Source of the DNA: Echinimonas agarilytica
GTDB lineage: Bacteria; Pseudomonadota; Gammaproteobacteria; Enterobacterales; Neiellaceae
Assembly: GCF_023703465.1 (NCBI RefSeq)
Contig: NZ_JAMQGP010000003.1
Location: 62,001 to 126,000, forward strand
Direction: 5' to 3'
DNA length: 64,000 nt
Below the pieces are notes generated by a model. That model saw nothing but the letters and a program-made list of their open reading frames with translations, searched no databases and was not told where the DNA came from. Below are positions 20,454 to 31,481 of the stretch, piece by piece; position 1 is the first letter of the stretch; the number at the start of each line of letters is the position of its first letter. The position numbers were made by a program, and so were the translations under genes.

Positions 20454-20963
20454 CTATTTGACGATAGTGATGATGACATTTTCGGCCATCGCCACTTTAC
20501 CATTGTGCTTATTCAGCTGTTTAATTTCATCCATGTTCGAAATCACGACCGGCGTTAGAATAGACTTCGCTTTACTTTCAAGAAGCGCCAAGTCGAATTC
20601 CACAACAACATCGCCAACTTTCACACGCTGACCTTCTTGCGCAATGCGCTTGAACCCTTCGCCTTTGAGTTCGACGGTATCAACACCAAAGTGAACAAAT
20701 AATTCAATGCCGCTATCAGATTCAATGCTGAACGCATGATTAGTTTCGAAGATTTTGCGAATTGTGCCGTCACAAGGAGCCACCATTCGGTTGCCTGTTG
20801 GATGGATGGCAATGCCGTCACCAACAATTTTTTCGGCAAAAACAACGTCTGGGACATCTTCGATATTGACGATTTCGCCGCTTACAGGCGCGAAAATTTC
20901 AATGCCGTTATTGTCTTCGCCATCATCGCTGACGAGTTTCTTGAGTTTATTAAAAAAACCCAT
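20454..20963 (-). CDS. crr: PTS glucose-type enzyme IIA (orphan)
   Basis: A 169-residue IIA-Glc protein. The phosphorylated histidine is in [10 protein letters not shown], and [11 protein letters not shown] and [19 protein letters not shown] are typical. IIA-Glc relays phosphate from HPr to the glucose permease and controls inducer exclusion and adenylate cyclase. No ptsH or ptsI lies next to it, unlike the ptsHI-crr operon of enterics. Its partners must be elsewhere in the genome. Confidence 0.93.
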   Translation of the reverse strand: MGFFNKLKKLVSDDGEDNNGIEIFAPVSGEIVNIEDVPDVVFAEKIVGDGIAIHPTGNRMVAPCDGTIRKIFETNHAFSIESDSGIELFVHFGVDTVELKGEGFKRIAQEGQRVKVGDVVVEFDLALLESKAKSILTPVVISNMDEIKQLNKHNGKVAMAENVIITIVK

Positions 20964-21101
20964 GGTACAGGCTCCTATTTGCTTACCCGCAATGCATGTA
21001 TCTCACTAGTTTAACACTAGACTGAGAAATTCAAAAAAAATTGCTGATAAACAGGTGGTTAAATTTAATATTTGAACAATTTATAAGCTTTGCACTGAAT
21101 A

Positions 21102-22727
21102 CTAGTTGTTAGAGTCAGTAAGTTCTAGTTCTGTTTGGGGGTTATCATAGTTAATTAACCCTAAACGGTCGCAGCTATCTTGGGCAAAACCTTTGCCCGC
21201 TTCTCGGTATACGTTAAAAACACTGGTCACACCCAGGTTTGCCATTTGCTTTTCTTCATCGAAATAGCGAACAATTGCCGCGACATCTCCGGCAAAATCT
21301 GTTTTGGAAAGTTGAATTGCCGCGTAGTAGTTACCGGTGTGTTCAGGCATTGCTAGGAATACGGCTCTGAGTGAACCTGATAATTCAACTTTGTGCCAAA
21401 AGTCGGGGTCAGTGGCATCGGCATTAATGACGTTTCGGTTTTGGCGTTCATGATGCTCAATTCGAGTTGAGTCGCTATCAACACCTGCGACGTTGCCGAA
21501 TTGCTTGTCTAAATACTCGTATGTTCCTGTACCAATACGGCCCATACCCACCACTAAAAATTGGGTTTGACCTAAAGCGATAGGGCGATCGAGCGCGTTT
21601 AATTGGCGAGGCTGCAACCAACCTAAACGCGGACGTAATGACACATACCACTTACCAATCTGTTGATTGAGCGGGGCCGAAATAATAAAGCTCAAGGCTA
21701 GCGTTAATGCCATTACGGTCAGCCATTCCTCTTGCAAGGCTCCCGAACTTACCGCAATTGCACAGACGATCAAGCCAAATTCACTGAAGTTTGTTAATGA
21801 TGCAGAGGCTTGTAGCGTGGTTCTAATTCGTAAATTAAAGATGCGAATGGCAAATGCAAAAATAATTGATTTCAGCGGCAGAAGTGCGAGTAAGCATACC
21901 GCGATCAGAATTTCATTTTGATCGGGCAGTTGGCGCAAGCCGATGTCTAAAAAGAACCCAACTAAAAACAATTCTTTAAGGCTGTATAGTGATTTGGATA
22001 GCTCATTTGATTTGGCGTGTGGCGCAAGCATGATTCCAATCATTAAAGCGCCTAAATCGCCTTTGATACCTACCAAAGAAAACAGCCCATAGCCTAAACC
22101 AAGAGCCATGCACAAGCCGTAAAGGAGTAGCATTTCTCCGTGACCAGAGCGTTTGAGTAAGCTAAACCAAAATGGCCTAAATACGGGGATCAAAAATAAG
22201 CCAAGGGCCCAGATACTCGGCCACTCACCTTTTGAGACCGTTAAATAAATAACAGCGAATAAATCCTGAATGATCAAAATTGCAATAGCAAGTTGTCCGT
22301 AAAGGCTTTGGCCTTCGCCTTTTTCTTGCAATATTTTGATGACAAATACGGTACTTGAAAAACTCAAAGCAAACGCCAACAAGATCGCTGTGCGCCAATC
22401 AATCTCATCTAGCATGGGGAGGCCCATGGCGCCAGCCATCATCAGTGTGGGAGCAAAAAGAGCCAGTGTTAAAACCAGTTGAATAAGGGCACTACCCCAA
22501 AATGGCTTTTGGGCAATAGATTTAATATCGAGTTTTAAGCCGATGGTAAATAACAAAAGAGTAACGCCCAAATCGGCAAACAGGTGTATACCAGTGGAGG
22601 TGTCTACACCGGCCATATTGAGCGAGAACCCTGCAATCAAAAAACCGACCAAAGGCGGAAGACCTATTCGGCTGACAAGCATGCCAAGGGTAAATGCGAA
22701 TGCAACGCCTAAAACTGCAGATTCCAT
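21102..22727 (-). CDS. Kef-type cation:proton antiporter (CPA2) with TrkA-N domain
   Basis: A 541-residue membrane protein with about twelve hydrophobic segments of the CPA2 exchanger fold (residues 1 to about 360) and a C-terminal cytosolic RCK/TrkA-N domain (about 385-500; nucleotide-binding FLVVGMGRIGTGTYEYL, acidic end of the second strand in VAGVDSDSTR). It is of the YbaL/KefB size class without an added TrkA-C domain. It likely exports potassium or sodium in exchange for protons, gated by a nucleotide. Specificity is not readable. Confidence 0.85.
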   Translation of the reverse strand: MESAVLGVAFAFTLGMLVSRIGLPPLVGFLIAGFSLNMAGVDTSTGIHLFADLGVTLLLFTIGLKLDIKSIAQKPFWGSALIQLVLTLALFAPTLMMAGAMGLPMLDEIDWRTAILLAFALSFSSTVFVIKILQEKGEGQSLYGQLAIAILIIQDLFAVIYLTVSKGEWPSIWALGLFLIPVFRPFWFSLLKRSGHGEMLLLYGLCMALGLGYGLFSLVGIKGDLGALMIGIMLAPHAKSNELSKSLYSLKELFLVGFFLDIGLRQLPDQNEILIAVCLLALLPLKSIIFAFAIRIFNLRIRTTLQASASLTNFSEFGLIVCAIAVSSGALQEEWLTVMALTLALSFIISAPLNQQIGKWYVSLRPRLGWLQPRQLNALDRPIALGQTQFLVVGMGRIGTGTYEYLDKQFGNVAGVDSDSTRIEHHERQNRNVINADATDPDFWHKVELSGSLRAVFLAMPEHTGNYYAAIQLSKTDFAGDVAAIVRYFDEEKQMANLGVTSVFNVYREAGKGFAQDSCDRLGLINYDNPQTELELTDSNN

Positions 22728-22840
22728 AAATTACTTTTTATACTCCAATACTATTCTTTAACCTTATCACTTGATCTAGTTTTGACCAATCAGACTTGTT
22801 ATCTTATGCACTTCTTTTTGCGCTTTATTCATAACCCTAA

Positions 22841-23635
22841 ATGCCATACGAACATAAATCTAAAGCAGGAAATCTCGGCGATGTGTTTAAGCATTTAGCG
22901 TTGATTCAACTACTCGACTCGCAACTGACCCGCCATTCGAATAAAACATTTTGTTTTGCCGATACCTATGCGGGGCTGCCCGGGTATCCTTTATCCCAGA
23001 GCAAAGGTTGGAAGAAAGGTGTCGGCAAGTTAACTCAGATTGATGTCCCTAAAGTGCCGTCAGCGCGTTTCTGGCGACAGCACGTAGCTCTTTGTAACCA
23101 AACGTCGACCCCAGCAATGTATCCTGGCTCAGTCACCTTAGCTGAGCGCTTAATTACAGAGCACGGTAAAAAGCCTCAGTTGTTACTTTGGGATTCGTCT
23201 ACCGAAAACTGCGCAATTCTGACTGCAACGTTCAAAAGTGCGCGTATGGTGCATGAAGGAAAGACCAAAGCTGACGATTTATTACTTGAACAAGCTGACT
23301 TTTTACTGATCGATCCGCCTGGCTTAAGCTCTAAAATTCATCCCGATTATCCGAAGTGGGCCTACATATGTAGCTTTTTGGCCCTCCCGAATCACATGTT
23401 AGTGTGGTTGCCGCTGTACGACAAAAAGAATGGTCGTCGAGCGGTTTCACATCGTCAGGTTAGAAAACTTGCCATGGCACTAGATATGGGGGTAAGTGAA
23501 GTGACTTGGGGTGAGTCGGGCATGATTGGGTGCCAACTCTTATATCGATGTGATGAAGATGCAAAACTGCCGCTGCAACAGGTGTTGAGTTGGATGGCTG
23601 AAGAAATCGTCAACTGTCGCATTCGTCACTTTTAA
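22841..23635 (+). CDS. RlmJ-like 23S rRNA adenine-N6 methyltransferase
   Basis: A 264-residue protein whose N-terminus (HKSKAGNLGDVFKHLALIQLL) matches the HAGNxADVxKH start of RlmJ, with an SAM pocket (FADTYAGLPGY), and the catalytic DPPG tetrad at FLLIDPPGLSS (N6-adenine type is DPP[YF]/NPPY; here Gly follows). RlmJ methylates A2030 of 23S rRNA. The sequence is more divergent than typical and the fourth position of the catalytic motif is unusual, so I do not give the symbol. No clear ribosome site precedes the ATG. Confidence 0.65.
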   Translation: MPYEHKSKAGNLGDVFKHLALIQLLDSQLTRHSNKTFCFADTYAGLPGYPLSQSKGWKKGVGKLTQIDVPKVPSARFWRQHVALCNQTSTPAMYPGSVTLAERLITEHGKKPQLLLWDSSTENCAILTATFKSARMVHEGKTKADDLLLEQADFLLIDPPGLSSKIHPDYPKWAYICSFLALPNHMLVWLPLYDKKNGRRAVSHRQVRKLAMALDMGVSEVTWGESGMIGCQLLYRCDEDAKLPLQQVLSWMAEEIVNCRIRHF

Positions 23636-23643
23636 ATATAAAC

Positions 23644-24468
23644 ATGTCAGATTCTAGTATTGATACAGCATCGACTTCGATGTCTGAACGCAACATTCCT
23701 TGGTATCAGCATTCGCCATTATTCAAAGATATGGGTGATATTGGTCATGCTCTGCCGGTCATTTCTAACAATGAATGGCCGTCGCACGACGATTTGATGC
23801 GAGTCTTGTCTTTAAAAGACGTGCGTTTGACATCGCAGAAGGCTCTTGATGACAGCGGTATGGGCTATGAAGCCTACATCGCAAAGTACAATGCGGTGCC
23901 AACACGCCCCAATTGGCATGACTTATTTAATGCCATTATCTGGCACCAATTCCCTTTAACGAAACGCACGTTCAATCACTTACACCAACAAGATTTAGAA
24001 CTGACCGACCGTCACCGAAGTACTCGACGTGATGCGCTCACACTGTTGGATGAATGTGGTGTCATCCTTGCTATTTCAGAGAAAAAATGGCGAGCAATGC
24101 TTACTCAGCATCAGTGGCATGAGTTTTTCTGGCAACATCGCAGAGAGTGGGGGCAAACCATCAAACCCTTTGTAGTGGGGCATGCGTTATACGAGCAAGC
24201 TTTTAAACCTTTTATAGGCTGGTGTGCCAAGGCTGTTTTTATTGACGTGGAAGATGATTTCTTTTTGGCTGACCGCGCGATTCAATATCAGGTGTTGGAT
24301 CAGCGTTTATCATCAAAATTAAATACATTATTGAAGCCAAAGCAATTGTTGCCTTTGCCAATATTAGCCGTGCCAGAATGGAATGAAACCCCAATAGAGC
24401 CATCGTACTTGGCGCAGGAAAATTATTTTCGACCCGCCAGAAAGCAATCACCGTATATCGCATTTTAA
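23644..24468 (+). CDS. DUF3025 domain protein
   Basis: A 274-residue soluble protein with the DUF3025 pattern: RPNWHDLFNAIIWHQFPLTK, RSTRRDALTLLDECG and the C-terminal half with HWHEFFWQHR-type segments. Function unknown. It starts 8 bases after the RlmJ-like gene and is probably co-transcribed with it. Confidence 0.75.
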   Translation: MSDSSIDTASTSMSERNIPWYQHSPLFKDMGDIGHALPVISNNEWPSHDDLMRVLSLKDVRLTSQKALDDSGMGYEAYIAKYNAVPTRPNWHDLFNAIIWHQFPLTKRTFNHLHQQDLELTDRHRSTRRDALTLLDECGVILAISEKKWRAMLTQHQWHEFFWQHRREWGQTIKPFVVGHALYEQAFKPFIGWCAKAVFIDVEDDFFLADRAIQYQVLDQRLSSKLNTLLKPKQLLPLPILAVPEWNETPIEPSYLAQENYFRPARKQSPYIAF

Positions 24469-24653
24469 AGTACGAAAACTGACTTGTTTGTGGTGTTAGC
24501 TCAATACTTGATAATTTGAACATCCGAAATTATTGCATTTATGCCATGCTGTGGCAGCATCAGGCGCCTTTATTGATATTTGAATAGCCATCTTCGGTCG
24601 TGAGTTGCTCGGAGCGCTATTTTGTTTGTGAGTTTGGAGTGTTAAAACAGCTT

Positions 24654-25799
24654 ATGACGCAATCTGTATTATGTTCAGAGTTGCCCACATCAAATGGTTT
24701 GGTTATTGGGTTATTGACGCTCAATCAAGCCGACAACCTGAACGCATTAAACCTTGAAAAAGTGAAGGTGATGCTCGACCAACTGACCCGTTGGGAAGCA
24801 GATGAATCAGTTGTTGCCGTGTGTATTCAAAGCAGTTGTGAGCGCGCCTTTTGTGCAGGTGGTGACATTATTTCGATGCATCAGCTGATCACTCAGAACC
24901 CAAATCAAATTCAGCCTGATCTGGTTGACTTTTTTGCCGCCGAGTATCGACTCGATCATTTTATTCATGGCTACTCAAAGCCTATCGTGGTTTGGGCTGA
25001 CAGTATTGTTATGGGGGGAGGAGTCGGCTTATTGGTCGGTGCCAGCCATCGGGTTGTGACTGAGCGGTCGCGTTTGGCCATGCCAGAAATTGCCATCGGT
25101 TTATTTCCTGATGTAGGCTCAACTTGGTTTTTGAATCGAGTGGGGCGGCAAATTGCCCGTTTCTTAATGTTAACGGGGAGTCAAATGAACGGCGCTGATG
25201 CGGTGTCGTTAGATTTAGCTGACGTACAAATTCCCAATACAGAGCGTCCCAATGTAATGGCCAGATTAGCCAGTGCAGCTTGGGCGGACGCTACCAATCA
25301 TCACGAGTTAGTATCAGATGTATTGAAGGAAAGTAGCCTTGATACGTCTGGGCGAGGGTGGATTGAACCCCGCTATAATGCCATTCATGCACTCTGTCTC
25401 GGCGACTCATTAGAAGATGTTGCGGCACAATTTGCAGCATACGATGGCAATGATGGTTGGATTAAAAAAGCGGTGTCCAATTTCCAATATGGTAGTCCAA
25501 TTACAGCTCACATTATCTGGCGCCAACTTCAGTATGGTGGCATGCCCTTAGCTGATTGTTTTCGATTAGAGCTTTGCATTGCTGCTCACTGTGGTTCTAT
25601 GGGCGATTTGTCAGAAGGCATACGCGCCTTATTGATCGATAAAGATCGTCAGCCCAACTGGCGATTCAAGAGTGTCTCAGAAGTACCTGCGAGCCTTATT
25701 GATGAGATGTTGGCATGCCCTTGGCCTGCGCCACTTCATCCGTTGGCTGACCTCGATACCCTTCATCAATCCTTGGCGCTAGTTGGGACTGGCGAATGA
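24654..25799 (+). CDS. Enoyl-CoA hydratase/isomerase family, 3-hydroxyisobutyryl-CoA hydrolase type
   Basis: A 381-residue crotonase-fold enzyme. The oxyanion-hole loop (CAGGDIISMH), SIVMGGGVGL and the MPEIAIGLFPDVGSTWFL motif match the HIBCH subgroup, which hydrolyses 3-hydroxyisobutyryl-CoA in valine breakdown. Length is also right for it. The ATG at 24654 gives the family N-terminus; an in-frame GTG at 24600 adds 18 non-conserved residues. No other valine genes are adjacent, so the role is by family only. Confidence 0.82.
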   Translation: MTQSVLCSELPTSNGLVIGLLTLNQADNLNALNLEKVKVMLDQLTRWEADESVVAVCIQSSCERAFCAGGDIISMHQLITQNPNQIQPDLVDFFAAEYRLDHFIHGYSKPIVVWADSIVMGGGVGLLVGASHRVVTERSRLAMPEIAIGLFPDVGSTWFLNRVGRQIARFLMLTGSQMNGADAVSLDLADVQIPNTERPNVMARLASAAWADATNHHELVSDVLKESSLDTSGRGWIEPRYNAIHALCLGDSLEDVAAQFAAYDGNDGWIKKAVSNFQYGSPITAHIIWRQLQYGGMPLADCFRLELCIAAHCGSMGDLSEGIRALLIDKDRQPNWRFKSVSEVPASLIDEMLACPWPAPLHPLADLDTLHQSLALVGTGE

Positions 25800-25846
25800 A
25801 TGTGGCACAATGTCGATGTTTTTATCTAACTCATTGATAATTGGTT

Positions 25847-26449
25847 ATGGAATTTAGTCCGTTACTTGAAAAAATGATTGAGTCACTGCGCTGTTTACCC
25901 GGTGTGGGGCGAAAGTCGGCGCAACGTGCCGCCTTTCATTTGTTGGAAAGAGATCGGCGTGGTGCAGAAGACCTCGCTAAAGCGCTCATAGCGGCTATTG
26001 AGCATGTAGGGCACTGCCAACATTGTCGGAATTACACCGAGCAAGATCTCTGTTCGATCTGTGCTCACCCCAAACGCAGTCAGTCGAAATTGATGTGTAT
26101 TGTTGAATCGCCAGCGGATTTGTTGGCACTTGAGCAAAGTGGCCAATTTAAAGGGCGTTATTTCGTGTTGTTCGGGCACCTTTCTCCGCTAGACGGCATT
26201 GGCCCTGAACAATTGGGCTTAAGTGTGTTGGAACAACAATTCCAAAACAGCGTTGTTGATGAGGTCGTACTCGCTACAAACCCTACAGTAGAAGGCGATG
26301 CGACAGCGCACTATATTGCTGACTTATGTAAGAAATATTCCATCAATGCCACACGAATTGCACATGGCGTTCCTGTGGGGGGAGAGCTGGAATATGTTGA
26401 TGGAACAACCCTAGCTCGCTCGTTTGCGGGTCGGACACAAATGCCATAA
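25847..26449 (+). CDS. recR: Recombination protein RecR
   Basis: A 200-residue RecR with the HhH ([14 protein letters not shown]), the four-cysteine zinc finger ([16 protein letters not shown]), the TOPRIM domain ([29 protein letters not shown]) and the C-terminal Walker-B-like GGELEYVDG. It works in RecFOR gap repair. In E. coli recR follows dnaX-ybaB; here these are not next to it, but htpG and adk follow as in E. coli. Confidence 0.95.
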   Translation: MEFSPLLEKMIESLRCLPGVGRKSAQRAAFHLLERDRRGAEDLAKALIAAIEHVGHCQHCRNYTEQDLCSICAHPKRSQSKLMCIVESPADLLALEQSGQFKGRYFVLFGHLSPLDGIGPEQLGLSVLEQQFQNSVVDEVVLATNPTVEGDATAHYIADLCKKYSINATRIAHGVPVGGELEYVDGTTLARSFAGRTQMP

Positions 26450-26468
26450 AGCGGCATGAGACAAGATA

Positions 26469-28328
26469 TTGAATACGTACCTCAACTTTATCGCAGCACT
26501 ATTTTGGCTAGCTACTTTTGGCAGCGCAGCACAAAATCAATTGGAACATTGCCCCAAGCAAGGTTGGGAAGAGCTGTCGCTGCAAGCCACCCATTCAAGC
26601 TACATTGATGCGGTACAAAACTGGCTATCTAATAATGACCTCAAAGAGTGTAATCGCGCCAAGGCATGGGTATGGATCGCCAATCAGCATATAGAGTCCG
26701 GTAATATTGATGCGACAATTGAAACACTTAAGGCTCAAATTGCTGATATTTCAGATATCCAGTCTTCGCTTGACCTGAGAGTTATACTTGCTCGAGCATT
26801 TCATATTTCAAAAGATTATCAAGCTGAACAAGCTCTGTATCACGAGATCTTAACAGAAGAAATTCCAGCCGAATTAGCGGAGTATCGTCGTCGTTCACAC
26901 GTCACTTTGGCATTGTCTTACGCCGCTGATCATAAAACGATAAAAGCCATTGAATGGATTGAATTGTCGTTAAATGAATATCGCGCAATTAATCAACCTG
27001 AAACGTTAGTCGGTATTTTAGCGTTAGCCTCAAACTTTTATTTTCAAGAATTTTGGCATCGCCAAGCGCATGATTTACTCATTGAAGCGACTAAATATGA
27101 AGATGTGATTGATGATATGCCGGACTACTGGGCTCGGATATATGCCAAATTAGCGCAAATAGCAGTGTATCGTCGCGACTTTGAAGATACGCTTAAATAC
27201 ACTGCAAAGTCAGCAGCTTACTGTGAAGAATTTGACTCTGATGTATGCCGATATTTTGTACATCGACGCAGTGCATCAGCCTATATTTCAATGAACCGTT
27301 TAGCCGAAGCGGAAAAACAAATCGACCAAGCCAAGCACCTGCTTGGACACATTGACGATAATGTCGAGTTACAAAAGTTTTATTTGCAATATGCGCGATT
27401 AGCAGCCCGAAAAGGTCAAACTGAAATTGCATTGAAGTCGATTCAACAAGCGGCTTATTTCATGCCTCTTGAGTATGAAACGGATTCATTTGCCACCGCA
27501 CATAACCAATACGCGTTGAGTGATATCCATAGAGCCCTTGGCAATTATCGAGAAGCGCTGAGCTGGCAGCAAGCCTTAACCAATACACTGTACAAATGGA
27601 TCAGCCGAAGTAGTCACTTGGCCATGGGCGATATCTTCTCGGAACTCACTGTGATTCGACAACAATCTGAATTGAAACGCCTTGAACATGAAGCTGAGAT
27701 TAATGCGCGTAAATTGCAAATTGCGGATCAGCAGAGCCAAGTTAACGATGATCTGTTGATGTACCAATCTGTTGCGATGGTATTGCTGGTCGTGTTGGGC
27801 GGATATGCTTTCTACAATCATAGAAAATGGCGGAAGCTTGCGCGTATTGATGCGCTGACAAAAGTGCTCAGTCGAGGTGCCTTGATGAGCGCTGCCAAAG
27901 ACGTATTAGCACGAGAACTTGACCCTTATGCCGTCCTCCTATTCGACTTAGACCACTTTAAAGTGGTGAATGATAAATACGGTCACCCAGCAGGAGATAC
28001 CGTATTACAAACCGTGAGCGAGCGTGTTCGAGCAAACATTAAATCTGAAGATTTATTTGGCCGTATGGGGGGCGAAGAATTCATGGTGCTGGCTCGATTT
28101 GAGCACCCAGATGATGTGCATAGCTTAGCCAAGCGTTTATTAGAAACGGTGCGTCATGATCCGATTGTGAGCGAAGGTGTGTCGATTCCCGTGACCATTA
28201 GTATTGGCGTGTCGATGATTCTTGATGAAGACGACGATCTACCCAATGCATACGCCCGGGCTGATAAGGCGCTTTATCAAGCCAAACAAAGTGGCCGTGA
28301 TCAAGTGGCGTTCTCCGTCATTGACTAA
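26469..28328 (+). CDS. TPR-containing membrane diguanylate cyclase
   Basis: A 619-residue protein with a signal peptide (residues 1-21, cleavage near FGSAA), a periplasmic helical region of about 400 residues that reads like tetratricopeptide repeats, one membrane segment (about 435-455), and a C-terminal GGDEF domain with the active variant GGEEF. The inhibitory site reads KxxD rather than RxxD. The start is a TTG at 26469; no in-frame ATG lies nearby, so the start is uncertain by a few codons. It inserts between recR and htpG. The periplasmic TPR part probably senses a protein or cell-wall signal. Confidence 0.85.
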   Translation: MNTYLNFIAALFWLATFGSAAQNQLEHCPKQGWEELSLQATHSSYIDAVQNWLSNNDLKECNRAKAWVWIANQHIESGNIDATIETLKAQIADISDIQSSLDLRVILARAFHISKDYQAEQALYHEILTEEIPAELAEYRRRSHVTLALSYAADHKTIKAIEWIELSLNEYRAINQPETLVGILALASNFYFQEFWHRQAHDLLIEATKYEDVIDDMPDYWARIYAKLAQIAVYRRDFEDTLKYTAKSAAYCEEFDSDVCRYFVHRRSASAYISMNRLAEAEKQIDQAKHLLGHIDDNVELQKFYLQYARLAARKGQTEIALKSIQQAAYFMPLEYETDSFATAHNQYALSDIHRALGNYREALSWQQALTNTLYKWISRSSHLAMGDIFSELTVIRQQSELKRLEHEAEINARKLQIADQQSQVNDDLLMYQSVAMVLLVVLGGYAFYNHRKWRKLARIDALTKVLSRGALMSAAKDVLARELDPYAVLLFDLDHFKVVNDKYGHPAGDTVLQTVSERVRANIKSEDLFGRMGGEEFMVLARFEHPDDVHSLAKRLLETVRHDPIVSEGVSIPVTISIGVSMILDEDDDLPNAYARADKALYQAKQSGRDQVAFSVID

Positions 28329-28368
28329 CAAATTTTAGACTTATTGCCGCTTTATCCCCCCCAAATGA

Positions 28369-28391
28369 AGGGCTGAATATATTTAGCCCTT
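28369..28391. terminator. Hairpin after the TPR-GGDEF gene
   Basis: AAGGGCT and AGCCCTT form a 7-bp stem around an AT-rich 9-10-base loop. It lies in front of htpG, and its right arm overlaps the -35 of the predicted sigma32 promoter. A weak terminator. Confidence 0.45.
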
Positions 28392-28416
28392 GAAAACTAT
28401 TTTGTTGCCCTCATAT
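28389..28416 (+). promoter_or_regulatory. Sigma32-type heat-shock promoter for htpG
   Basis: CTTGAAA (28389-28395), a 13-base spacer, then CCTCATAT (28409-28416). This matches the sigma32 consensus (CTTGAAA and CCCCATNT) with one mismatch in the -10. The predicted transcript would start about 45 bases before the htpG ATG. Confidence 0.7.
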
Positions 28417-28467
28417 CCCAATTCAATGAATGCTCTGCCTGATTAGATTGATGAAAGAGGAAGCACA

Positions 28468-30396
28468 ATGAGCGAGACAGTCAAAACAGAAAAGCACGGT
28501 TTCCAAACCGAAGTTGGCAAATTATTGCATTTGGTAACGCATAGTCTTTATTCCAATAAAGAAATCTTTTTACGCGAACTAGTATCGAACGCTGCCGATG
28601 CAGCCGACAAACTGCGCTTTAAAGCTTTGTCTGACAATAGTCTTTATGAGTCTGACGGTGAATTGCGCGTGCGCATCAGCGTTGACAAAGAGCAGGGAAC
28701 CATCACCATTTCTGATAATGGTATTGGTATGACCCGCGAACAAGCTATTGAACATTTAGGCACCATTGCAAAGTCAGGTACCTCTGAGTTTTTTGGTCAG
28801 TTAACGGGTGACGAGTCAAAAGACTCACAGTTGATTGGCCAATTTGGTGTAGGTTTCTATTCTGCATTTATTGTCGCAGACCGGGTCACCGTGTTGTCGC
28901 GAGCAGCCGGACATGACGCAACCACTGGTGTGCAATGGGAATCTGCTGGCGAAGGTGACTTCGAAGTCACAGACATCGAAAAGTCCACTCGTGGTACAGA
29001 CATTATTTTGCACTTGCGTGACGACGAAAAAGAATTCCTCGATGAGTGGAAATTACGCAGCATCGTCAACAAGTATTCGGATCATATTTCAATTGCCGTT
29101 GAAATGTGGAAAGAAGAAGTACCAGAGCGCGATGGTCCTGATGGCCCAGAAGGCGACAAAATTCCAGCAGAGCCAGCTCATTGGGAACAAGTCAATGCAG
29201 CGAAAGCGCTTTGGACTCGCGAAAAGTCAGATATTTCTGATGAAGAGTACAACGAATTCTACAAGCACATCTCACATGACTTTGAAGATGCACTGACATG
29301 GGGTCACAACCGTGTTGAAGGAACTCACGACTACACAAGCTTACTGTACGTGCCGAAGCGTGCACCTTGGGATATGTGGAATCGCGAAACTAAGCACGGC
29401 TTAAAACTTTATGTACAACGCGTATTCATTATGGATGATGCTGAGCAATTCATGCCGACTTACTTGCGCTTTGTAAAGGGTGTTTTGGACTCGAATGATT
29501 TGCCACTGAACGTATCACGCGAGTTGTTACAAGACAGCAAAGTGACTGACGCAATGCGTAAAGCGTGCACCAAACGTGTGCTGCAAATGCTGGAAAAAAC
29601 AGCCAAGAAAGATCCAGAAGCGTACCAAGCGTTCTGGAAAGAATTCGGTAATGCTCTTAAAGAAGGGCCGGCTGAAGACGCATCAAACAAAGAAAAAATC
29701 GCTGGCTTGTTGCGCTTCGCATCAACACACAACGACAACAGTGAGCAAACCGTTGCTTTGGCTGACTACATTGAGCGCATGAAAGAAGGTCAAGATAAGA
29801 TCTACTACATTGTTGCAGACAGCTATAACGCAGCGAAAAATAGTCCTCACTTAGAAGTATTTCGCAAGAAAGGTGTTGAAGTGTTGCTCATGTCTGAGCG
29901 TGTTGATGAGTGGTTGATTAGCCACTTAAACGAGTTTGACGCAAAGCAGCTGGTTTCTGTCACACGCGGTTCTCTTGATCTAGGTGATCTGGATGACGAC
30001 GCAGACAAAGAAGCTCAAAAAGCCATTGAAGAAGCGGCAGAAGGCCTCGTGTCACGCGTGAAAGCATCTTTGGGCGACAGCGTTAAAGATGTGCGTGTGA
30101 CGCATCGTTTAACGGATTCACCAGCATGTATCGTAACTGACGAAAATGACATGTCTAGCCAAATGGTGAAACTGATGAAGGCGGCAGGCCAACCTGTGCC
30201 AGAGCAGAAGTTCATTTTGGAAGTGAATCCAGAGCACGATCTTGTGAAGCATATGGATGCTGAGCAAGCCGAAGACACATTTGCTGAGTGGAGCCAATTG
30301 CTTCTCGACCAAGCAACTTTGTCAGAACAAGGTGCTTTGGATAACCCAGCAGAATTTGTGGCTCGCTTAAATAAATTGCTGTTAGCTGCTAAATAA
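28468..30396 (+). CDS. htpG: Molecular chaperone HtpG (Hsp90)
   Basis: A 642-residue bacterial Hsp90. The N-terminal ATP domain shows the GHKL motifs ([45 protein letters not shown]), followed by the middle domain ([29 protein letters not shown]) and the C-terminal dimer region. A strong AGAGGAAG ribosome site precedes the ATG. It helps folding of client proteins during heat and other stress; a sigma32-like promoter lies upstream. Confidence 0.98.
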   Translation: MSETVKTEKHGFQTEVGKLLHLVTHSLYSNKEIFLRELVSNAADAADKLRFKALSDNSLYESDGELRVRISVDKEQGTITISDNGIGMTREQAIEHLGTIAKSGTSEFFGQLTGDESKDSQLIGQFGVGFYSAFIVADRVTVLSRAAGHDATTGVQWESAGEGDFEVTDIEKSTRGTDIILHLRDDEKEFLDEWKLRSIVNKYSDHISIAVEMWKEEVPERDGPDGPEGDKIPAEPAHWEQVNAAKALWTREKSDISDEEYNEFYKHISHDFEDALTWGHNRVEGTHDYTSLLYVPKRAPWDMWNRETKHGLKLYVQRVFIMDDAEQFMPTYLRFVKGVLDSNDLPLNVSRELLQDSKVTDAMRKACTKRVLQMLEKTAKKDPEAYQAFWKEFGNALKEGPAEDASNKEKIAGLLRFASTHNDNSEQTVALADYIERMKEGQDKIYYIVADSYNAAKNSPHLEVFRKKGVEVLLMSERVDEWLISHLNEFDAKQLVSVTRGSLDLGDLDDDADKEAQKAIEEAAEGLVSRVKASLGDSVKDVRVTHRLTDSPACIVTDENDMSSQMVKLMKAAGQPVPEQKFILEVNPEHDLVKHMDAEQAEDTFAEWSQLLLDQATLSEQGALDNPAEFVARLNKLLLAAK

Positions 30397-30498
30397 ACGG
30401 CCCAAGGCTTGAATTAGCCGTATGTCTAACCCCGTTGAGATTCATATTAGCTGTTGAAGCTGTTAGAATCCGCGGGGTTAAATTTTAAGAAATAATAA

Positions 30499-31158
<660 letters not shown>

Positions 31159-31481
31159 AAACGAAACAAACCCCATATCTGTAGGTTCTCAAGCACTGTC
31201 TGGCTGCTGTTTGCTCTACTTTGGTTGGGGTTTTTTTGTGCCTAAATTTTGCATTTTGAATGCCCAGTCTATCTTCTTTCCTTCAAGCTTTTCCCACGGT
31301 TTAGATTGTTCTGATTCTTAGCAAAGTTAGCTCGTTTCATTACACTGCGACTCAAAACGCTTGTTTGGCAGCGAAGCCCATAAAGGTCTACAGGATTAAA
31401 CAATTAGAGAAGATAAACAAATTTGAGGGGGTGTCGCCCAGAACGCAATGCACTCTGAGCGACAGGGGGGTGATACGTTTT
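31159..31481. other. Intergenic region between adk and the sugar porter
   Basis: A 323-base stretch between convergent genes. The only structure seen is a weak long-loop AAACCCC...GGGGTTTTTTT arm pair after adk (about 31171-31237), which could end adk transcription, and the hairpin at 31432-31464. No gene is supported. Confidence 0.6.
31432..31464 (-). terminator. Hairpin after the sugar porter gene
   Basis: TGTCGCCCAGA and TCTGAGCGACA form an 11-bp stem with one mismatch or G-U pair, just past the end of the sugar-porter gene on the minus strand. No clear U-tract follows it, so it may be a weak terminator or an mRNA-stabilising stem. Confidence 0.45.
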
